NCBI GenBank assembly: GCA_015478945.1
Contig: JABUQX010021029.1
Coordinates: 1-22,500 of the forward strand
Source: Trachelipus rathkii
Taxonomy: Eukaryota > Arthropoda > Malacostraca > Isopoda > Trachelipodidae
Length of the DNA: 22,500 nt
Direction: 5' to 3'
Shown here: positions 9,308-22,500 of the stretch, piece after piece
Layout: every line of letters starts with the position of its first letter
How positions within the stretch are numbered: the first letter of the stretch is position 1
Notes under the pieces: model-generated
Seen by the model: only the letters and a program-made list of their open reading frames with translations
The model's database searches: none
Told to the model about the DNA's origin: nothing
Made by a program: the position numbers and the translations under genes

Positions 9308-9351
<44 letters not shown>
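9240..9351. repeat. (TA)n microsatellite
   Basis: About 110 bases of nearly pure TA, including a first run of about 48 bases. It ends about 40 bases before the DNA transposon. Confidence 0.85.
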
Positions 9352-9352
<1 letters not shown>

Positions 9353-9381
9353 AAAGTTTTTCAATTTATTTTTTCTTTATT

Positions 9382-9389
9382 CCTATGTC
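9382..9389. repeat. 8-bp target-site duplication, left copy
   Basis: CCTATGTC, directly in front of the left terminal inverted repeat. The identical octamer follows the right terminal repeat at 9968-9975. Confidence 0.75.
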
Positions 9390-9967
9390 GGTCAGCCTCC
9401 CGAAAGCAACATGCATGTAACAAAAAAACAATAACGAGATTTTTATCCATGAAATTAAAAAAAAAAAAATAACGCTTTTGAAAAATTTAAAATTGTTAAA
9501 AATGTTGGAAAATCTGTATGATAATGATCATTTTTTGAGAAGAACGAAGGAGCTCCAACGCTTCGAGAAAGTTGCCAAATGTTTTACTTTTTTTTTTTTA
9601 ACTAAAAGATATCCCAAGGGTAAACCACAAAGATGGACAGAGTCGCAGTTTCTCGGCCTACCGGGGGCTTTGTACCCCTGACAAGGAAATAGAAAAAATT
9701 AACATTTACTCCAGAGCATAATAATAAAAAAAAAAAACTTTGGTAACTCTTGCTCTCGTACTACTGCAAAAATGGAAGGTTAATAAGAGCGTATGCTGCA
9801 AGACCTAAGATTATACTAATATTTAAGGTGTTAATAAATATTAGAAAATATATATTTTTTTTTTTCAAGTTTTATTGATGAAATTGCTTGTTGAAATCAA
9901 AAATGTTATTTTCCTGTAGCTGTTATAGTTTTTTAGTTACATGCATGATGCTTTCGGAAGGCTGGCC
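9390..9967. mobile_element. Non-autonomous DNA transposon, 578 bp, with terminal inverted repeats
   Basis: The left end (9390 inward, GGTCAGCCTCCCGAAAGC) and the reverse complement of the right end (9967 inward, GGCCAGCCTTCCGAAAGC) match at about 41 of 46 positions. Both continue through ATGCATGTAAC and an A-rich stretch to ATAAC. Perfect CCTATGTC octamers flank both ends. Terminal inverted repeats plus an 8-bp duplication define a cut-and-paste element. hAT, P and Merlin make duplications of about this size; the GG terminus fits Merlin better than hAT, but this is weak. No transposase is present. The interior open frame at 9478-9681 has no recognisable motif and starts TTG. A small GGGG/CCCC hairpin lies near 9663-9678. 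Confidence 0.72.
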
Positions 9968-9975
9968 CCTATGTC
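9968..9975. repeat. 8-bp target-site duplication, right copy
   Basis: CCTATGTC, identical to 9382-9389 and in the same orientation, as expected after transposon insertion. Confidence 0.75.
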
Positions 9976-10083
9976 CCCTTATTATGTTCTTTTAAATATG
10001 TAAGATAATTTGGTTAAAATAGAAAGCACTTGTATAAGAAAAGTATTTTTATTACTTATTACATATAATAATAATCAACAACC

Positions 10084-10089
10084 TTTATT
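10084..10089 (-). terminator. Candidate RTCB poly(A) signal
   Basis: TTTATT on the plus strand is AATAAA on the RTCB strand, 333 bases beyond the stop codon. Using it would put the 40-bp tandem repeat and the (TA)n tract inside the 3'UTR. Other hexamers are possible, for example at 10048-10053. Confidence 0.2.
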
Positions 10090-10120
10090 TATACCGTCAG
10101 GAAACAGATCGGACGATTAT

Positions 10121-10344
<224 letters not shown>

Positions 10345-10421
10345 TCGCAACACCCCTTCATTAATGAAAAAATATATAAATATATTTTTAAAATTATTTT
10401 TATAATTGTTATAAATTATAA

Positions 10422-17229
<6,808 letters not shown>

Positions 17230-17287
17230 CTATTTTAAAAATATTTATTCGTTTTTAAAATACTGTTATTAATAGTAAGATACGAAA

Positions 17288-17409
<122 letters not shown>

Positions 17410-17551
17410 CTAGGAATAATAATAATCAGCCTTTGATTTTATAAAAATTTTGGATTTCACTTCCAGGGTTCTAAAGATTTATTTTGGACATTAACTTAAA
17501 ATAATTTTTGAAAATAAATTACAACAGAAGAAGAAAACGTATTCACAGTGA

Positions 17552-17599
17552 TTTCCTTACGCGTTTCGTCTCTGCACTTGAGACACCTTCAGTAGAAAG
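17552..17599 (-). ncRNA. Hammerhead-ribozyme-like motif (degenerate), RTCB sense strand
   Basis: The minus strand reads, in order: a stem strand CUUUCU, core CUGAAGG, stem II GUCUC-loop AAGUGCA-GAGAC, GAAA, a tiny stem ACGCGU, then A and GGAAA. This is the order of a type I hammerhead: CUGANGA core, stem II, GAAA, stem III, U-H cleavage point, and the closing stem I strand. UUUCU and GGAAA pair over five bases (one wobble). Deviations are G for A9 in CUGANGA, one extra U before stem II, and a stem III with only a 2-nt loop, so activity is doubtful. By family knowledge such motifs occur in Penelope-like elements and retrozymes; no Penelope protein is visible nearby. Confidence 0.42.
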
Positions 17600-18229
17600 T
17601 TTTTCGTAAGAGAATGTGTGTGGTTTAATGGACAAATACAATATTTAAATCAAATAATGTTAAGTTTAACTGATGAATCATCAAATTTTATACTATGTTA
17701 ATAACTTAATATCAGGTTTACGAGTTTTTATGTACAAGGCCTCAGCAATCTTACAAAACAGTGACCAGTGAGTGAGGGTGTGTTAATTTTTGCTCTCCAA
17801 TTTTTATATAATATGTGTACTTCAAAGGGAGAAGTAAATTTAGTAAACAAATTAGTGTTATGTATCTAACTGCTGTGTATATAACTACAGTCATTAACAA
17901 TTGTTATATTAATATTGTGATAATTTAAATTTGATAGCCTAACCCTAGGCTAACATAGGTAAGAGATTTACTGTTTTCTGTGTCTGGGTTTATTTGGATT
18001 CTAAATAGACTTTCTGTATTTAAATACAGTCTTTATTAATTGTTACTTTAATTTAGTGATAATTTAAATTAAATTAGGTTTTCCAGTTGAGCCTACCTTA
18101 TAACTTTTATATATCCCTGGCCTAGGCTAGCTAAATTTACATTTAGGCTTGTTTAAATTTTAACCTATTTTAAAGAAATTAGTTTATTTCTTTTTAGGCT
18201 TTAGTGATATTTAAACTGTAGTTATGAGT
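17600..18229. other. Upstream RTCB intron, unique AT-rich segment
   Basis: No RTCB exon for the missing N-terminal 140 residues is recognisable on the minus strand here, and no clear repeat. It may include the 5' leader of the CR1-like element that follows, whose start I cannot place. Confidence 0.45.
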
Positions 18230-18779
18230 AAAAATAATAAGTACAGGTGGCCTGGCCAGCTAATTTAAATGCATGCTCTGTGTATTGCTAACTGTGGGAC
18301 TGTATGAGAGGTGAATATGTGGATATCTGCCCTGTTTGTGTTTTGAATGCAGAGAGAATATGTGTTTTAAGGGAGGAATTGCAAGATGAGTGAAGATATG
18401 CATGGATTGAAAGAGGTATTATTGAGTTGAAAGGAGGAGGAAGTGTTAGGAAAAAGGTTAGTAGGGATGTAATGGGCGAGGGGGAGGGACCTAGGAGGTA
18501 GACAGGAAGAGTGATTCACCTAGGCGGAGAGATGAGAGGGAAAAGGATAAAGTGGTTGATAATAAGTCTGCAGAATGATATACTATAAGTTGGCAGGAAT
18601 TAGAAATAATTTAAAAATGAGGATCTCGAGTCAGTAAGCCTGTGACCTGCAGTAACAGGATTTCGACTGTCTTCAAACAGGGAGGGGATCAGAGGTGCTG
18701 TGGTAATGTTGACTTTTCTAGGGAGGCATTACATTGCTAAGTGGCAGACTCTATGACTTTACGATACCCTAGATAGGAC

Positions 18780-19190
18780 TTTTTCAAGAATAACAAAGCG
18801 ATTGAGTATATCCAGCGGGTGCCAGAGTGAGTGATATCGTGGATGGGATAGATAGAGAGAGTGATTCTACAAATGTTGATTCAGATGTGATTGTGCATGT
18901 GGGTACAAATGATATGAGGACATAGAAGGTCAGAAGAATTAATAGCAGATTATGGAGATTGATTCAGAAGATGAAAGCCCAGCTAGTGGAAGAAGAGAAG
19001 GTGTGCATGATTTACCAAGTTTACCTAGGCTAGGAATTGGGGAATAAGAATGGGAGTAGGGCTTTGGGGTAAATGAAAGGTTAGGAAATTATGTTTTTCA
19101 GAAAATGAAGTTTTTGGATTTGTGGAGAATTTCTGGATAAAGATCTTTTGCAGCAGATGGAGTTCACTTGAGTCATTGCAAGGTGTTGGC
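18780..19190 (+). pseudogene. CR1-like ORF1 remnant with SGNH-esterase domain
   Basis: Readable pieces: VSDIVDGIDRESD, then DSDVIVHVGTNDM (18878-18916, the SGNH block with conserved G and N), RINSRLWRLIQKMKAQLVEE, and near 19150 ADGVHLSHC, carrying the catalytic Asp and His of GDSL/SGNH esterases. Esterase-type ORF1 proteins are known from CR1 elements. Frames are broken between these pieces. Confidence 0.72.
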
Positions 19191-19429
19191 ACTGTTTAGT
19201 TTTGGAGCTTGTTTAGCAAACCTTAAGGTAAGTTCAGGGTGGTGGGCTAAATCTAGATACAAATATTAGCAATACCAATCGATAAACAGAAGATATAAAT
19301 AAACGATAGTGTTGTTACAGTTTCAAATAATGATGATATTCTTTCAAAGGACAGCATTTCCAGTATCAAATGTTTTTACACAAATACTCATAACCCTAGA
19401 AAAAAATAAACTGATTAGTTATACCATAA

Positions 19430-19990
19430 ATGAGAATCTAGACATTATTTGCATAATAACTGAGGCATAGGTTAATGAAGAATTATATGGAGACTCTTTC
19501 AGGAATATGAAACAGACGGATATTCACTTTATTTATAACTTGGCATACAGAGGAAAGGAGGTGGTGGGTGGCGCTTTATGTTAAGCAATATTCAATCCAG
19601 TAATAGACTGACTTTAAAATGAATCATGATATTGAATCAGTCTGTATGAGTAGATATTCTAATATACAATAAATCATACTAGAATAAGGCATTTTACATA
19701 GACCTCTATTAGAGTCAAGTAGACACTTGAAATTGTGAAGAAATAGAGACAACCATAGTAAAGAAAAAGATATAATAGGTGATTTTAATTTTCCGGGCAT
19801 TCATTGGGATTCCTTGTCTAATATGGACCATAGTAGTTCTGCATTCTCAATTGTATACTAGATAACTTTTTGACCAGATGGTCCAAAGAACCCAAAAGAT
19901 ACGATGCACTACTAGAGACCCAATATTAACTAACGCGATGATGAAACGGTGGATGAAGGATTGGTCTTGAGGAGAATTTGGAAGCTTGAC
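19430..19990 (+). pseudogene. CR1-like ORF2 endonuclease remnant
   Basis: Pieces across frameshifts: LDIICITEA (19438 onward; E of the ITE block), the GDSFRN region, IIGDFNFPGIHWDSL (19772-19816, the D and N of the active-site block GDFN), then a LDHNII segment near 19988 standing for the family's SDH motif with Ser replaced. Confidence 0.75.
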
Positions 19991-20639
19991 CATAATATAA
20001 TTAGATTTAATATGAATGTAATATCTGGAGCGTGCAAGTTAATAAGAAGATCTTAGATTTCGAAATGGCAGTTTTACAAATTTCGAAACATGCGTTACAA
20101 GGAGCTGAAATGATAAGAGTTTTAAAGACAAAAATTGGTGTGTCTTGCTCAACTTTTTCATGCATGATTATTAATATATTCAGTCAGTATGTTTTAAAGA
20201 TAAGACCCAGGGTGGCAAAGAGAGAAAACCTGTTTGGTGGGATTTTAGAGAGATAAGAGAGAAAATTAATGAGAAGCGTAGATGTTTTAAAAATATTCAA
20301 AGATGAAGTAATAAGGAATGAGTTTAGAAAATTAGAAAAATAAGTGACAACCTAATCAATAAAGAGGCAAGGAGGCAGTAATTTCGCAAGAATGATGTGA
20401 GGCGTGTCTGAAAACTTTTATAGAATTTAAAAGTAGGAAGCCAGGACAATTGGTCAGTTCTAAAACTAGTGAATTAGTGAGTTCAGTGTAAAGGAGCGTC
20501 AACATTTTCAATGCCCCTTTTATTGAAGTATTTTAGAGGGGAAACATTAAGTATGAAAAAGTTTAGCTCTGACATTTGTTATATACCATGTAACAAATAG
20601 ACTTACAGAGATTTGAATTTGATGTAAAGATATAAAACG

Positions 20640-21480
20640 ATTGTAGCATGGGCAAGTAAAGCTGCAGGTCCTAATGGTATGTATGGTAGAATTGAGGGAG
20701 TGGTATACCCAGCATTGCAAGGCACATTTGATTTCAAGCAGTCACCAACATTTGAGTGAGGTGACCAGATGACACCAGGGAGCTACAATATGTTGTGCCT
20801 ATTTATGAGAAAGGTGTTAGTAGGAAGATTTATTATGACCCGGTGCAACAACTTATTTCTCACAGTTTGTAAAAGGTTCTGAAAAAGTTAATGAAAGGTG
20901 ATTAGCAATTTAAGAATAACAAAAATTATTAGTATTATTGTGTTTAGTAATATATGGTTCTAGAAAGGGTAGGTCATGTCAGACAAGCCTTTTAAAATTT
21001 ATAGAATACATATATTGACTGCATTGACCGAGGAGATCAGTTGATATTGTATATTTAGATTTAGTAAAGCTTTGATAAGGTTCCCCCATAAGGCTGAAGT
21101 TATTGCAATATAGTATAGGTGGAGTGGTACATGGTTGGATTAAGGAGTGGTTGCGAAAAGCCTGGCTTTCTTCATAAATGGGAATAAATCATCATAGAGA
21201 GGAAATAGTGAAGAGTAGCATGCCACAGAGACTAGTGCTGGGACTGTTCCTCATATATATAAATGATTTAGATCCGAAGGACTTAAATGCAAGGTTTCTA
21301 AGTTTGCAGATGATACTAAATTAGCCACCTCAGTTAGGAATAGTGAAGAGGATGCATAAAGATTCAAAGAATAATTACGATAAACTTCTTTAGGTGAAAG
21401 GCAGATAAGGTAACAATAATTAGCAATAATAAAAGTGTAAAGTTCTTCTACCTTGGTTACTCAAATAAAAAAGTTTTAAC
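20640..21480 (+). pseudogene. CR1-like ORF2 reverse transcriptase remnant
   Basis: Pieces: ASKAAGPNGM (20653-20682), DLVKL followed by IRFPHKA (KAFDKVPH block, near 21058-21090), [20 protein letters not shown]-type text (21214-21275; [21 protein letters not shown] in active relatives), and KFADDTKLAT (21299-21328, catalytic ADD). Downstream RVQRRATRMI-type text is at about 21755-21785 and YEERLKELGIFPLERR at about 21808-21855. Confidence 0.78.
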
Positions 21481-22139
21481 TTGATATGAATGGCAGGGAT
21501 TGGCTTGAATTATGGCGAGGACCAAAGAGAAAGATTAAGTAATGATTATAAGTAATTTGAAAGTAGCTAATCAATAAGTGTTTGGAAGCTAGAAATAAAG
21601 CTAAAAGATGCTGGGTAGCATAATAATGCAATATTGGTATTCATAGAGCAAAAAGTAATAAGTAAACTGTATAATGGCTATGTTAGGCCAGTAATAGAGT
21701 GTTGTGCACAAGTTTGGGCCTGCTAAAAAGAAAGAGAACTTAGATATGCTAGGAGAGTGTAACGTAGGCAACAAGGATGATTTCTGGGTTTGAGGTAAGA
21801 GAAGAGCTATGAGGAGAGGCTGAAGGAGTTAGGAATCTTTCCTTTAGAAAGGCGATTTCTCAGGGACATGATACAATCTACAAAATATTTACATCTATTG
21901 ATAATGAAGACCAATAAATTTTCATAGTAGAACATGGACAGGTGACCAGGGGGATCAGCATAAGAAATTAAGAAAGAAAGCATGCCATCTTGATATAAGA
22001 AAGCATGCATTCAATATAGATTTGTTAAATTTTGGAATGATGATCTGCCAGAGGGAGGTTGTTCCATGCGGCAGTTTGTTACCTTGTTGAGTGTGACTCT
22101 GTTGCAACATTTAAGAAAGGGTAGATTCGTTTATGGATG

Positions 22140-22319
22140 GGTTGGGTATCATATAATATATTGACGAAGCCAAATTGGCGGGTTTTTAGTTATAGTAGTT
22201 ATTAATGTTAGATGGCATGTGTGACCATAACTTAGTTATTAAGCATTTGGCTGGGTAGCCATCATATTTATATATCATTAGTTGACTAAGCCAAATTGGT
22301 GGATATGTAGTTACAACAA
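22140..22319. repeat. Direct repeat in the 3'UTR of the CR1-like element
   Basis: TTGACGAAGCCAAATTGGCGG (22161 onward; first 20 bases compared) recurs as TTGACTAAGCCAAATTGGTG (22282 onward), 121 bases apart. Similar GGTTGGGTA and GGCTGGGTA starts, ATCATAT-type sequence and TAGTTATA or TAGTTACA follow in the same order. It looks like a tandem duplication within the element. Confidence 0.65.
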
Positions 22320-22407
22320 ATTGACAAGCCCTAGGAGCTTTTGTGGTTGCATGAGCTTGACTGGGACAGTCTCGATAGGCCCATGTGGCTTTTTACTGTC
22401 TCTATAT

Positions 22408-22439
22408 TCTTAATGTCTTAATGTCTTAAAATCTTAAGT
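22408..22439. repeat. Terminal octamer repeat of the CR1-like element
   Basis: Four 8-base units: TCTTAATG, TCTTAATG, TCTTAAAA, TCTTAAGT. Short octamer arrays mark the 3' ends of CR1-group LINEs, so this sets the element's end and orientation. Confidence 0.65.
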
Positions 22440-22500
22440 TTCTGAACTTCACACAATGTGTGTAACTTTGTAAATGTTTGTAAAAATCACTTCTGGCTGA

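Larger units (their letters stand above)
18230..22440 (+). mobile_element. CR1/L2-like LINE, near full length, heavily decayed
   Basis: Two-ORF non-LTR retrotransposon remnant lying antisense in the upstream RTCB intron. ORF1 is indicated by a Cys-containing segment CPVCVLNAERICVLREEL (18328-18381) and an SGNH-esterase region (18780-19190). ORF2 has apurinic endonuclease text at about 19430-19990, reverse transcriptase at about 20640-21480, and the C-terminal thumb region to about 22120. Stops and frameshifts are frequent, so it is dead. The 3' end carries octamer repeats at 22408-22439, as CR1-type elements do. The 5' boundary is approximate. Confidence 0.8.

Noticed and set aside
9478..9681. 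Open frame within the DNA transposon as a possible transposase
   Set aside because: Only 67 codons, non-ATG start, and no catalytic or DNA-binding motif; the element is non-autonomous.
20032..20256. 74-codon plus-strand frame as a separate gene
   Set aside because: Lies inside the CR1-like ORF2 between endonuclease and RT blocks, so it is a surviving piece of that element.
21807..22010. Minus-strand frame near the 3' end of the CR1-like element
   Set aside because: Antisense of the LINE C-terminal region, which reads YEERLKELGIFPLERR on the plus strand.

Overview
This is eukaryotic genomic DNA: spliced genes with GT-AG introns, very AT-rich intergenic and intronic sequence, many long (TA)n and (AAT)n microsatellites, and decayed non-LTR retrotransposons. 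The two conserved genes, the SSR density and the LINE families suggest an arthropod, most likely a decapod crustacean (shrimp-like). That placement is inference from memory of such genomes, not a measured match.

Layout. 1-5520 is retrotransposon and (TA)n DNA: three copies of one LINE family. One is in reverse orientation at 1-855, one is long and forward at about 1001-4665, and one is a forward fragment at 4836-5370. They are separated by AT-rich palindromic microsatellites. 6039-7640 (+) holds the last three coding exons of a BET-family bromodomain protein (BRD4/fs(1)h type), ending in the conserved C-terminal motif that in known BET proteins contacts P-TEFb. 7641-10421 is the convergent intergenic region. 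It carries the BRD4 3' flank, a G-quadruplex-type motif, microsatellites, a complete 578-bp non-autonomous DNA transposon with a perfect 8-bp target duplication, and a 40-bp tandem repeat. 10422-17229 (-) holds seven exons of RTCB, the RNA-splicing ligase. They encode 365 residues that line up without gaps with human residues 141-505; the first exons lie beyond the right edge.

The RTCB introns carry a LINE fragment flanked by (AAT)n on both sides (15087-15925), an older LINE remnant (about 13200-13530), an uninterrupted 122-bp (ATT)n tract at 17288-17409, and a hammerhead-ribozyme-like motif at 17552-17599 on the strand of RTCB transcription. From about 18.2 kb to 22.44 kb lies a decayed, near full-length CR1/L2-like LINE. 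It has an SGNH-esterase ORF1, endonuclease and reverse transcriptase remnants, and a terminal octamer repeat.

The two host genes meet tail to tail and have no obvious functional link. The most interesting items are the hammerhead-like motif inside the gene whose enzyme joins hammerhead-type RNA ends, the DNA transposon with intact target duplication, a tRNA-like foldback in a BRD4 intron, and the regular pairing of LINE fragments with microsatellites. I found no sign of a bacterial-style system such as CRISPR, an operon or a prophage.
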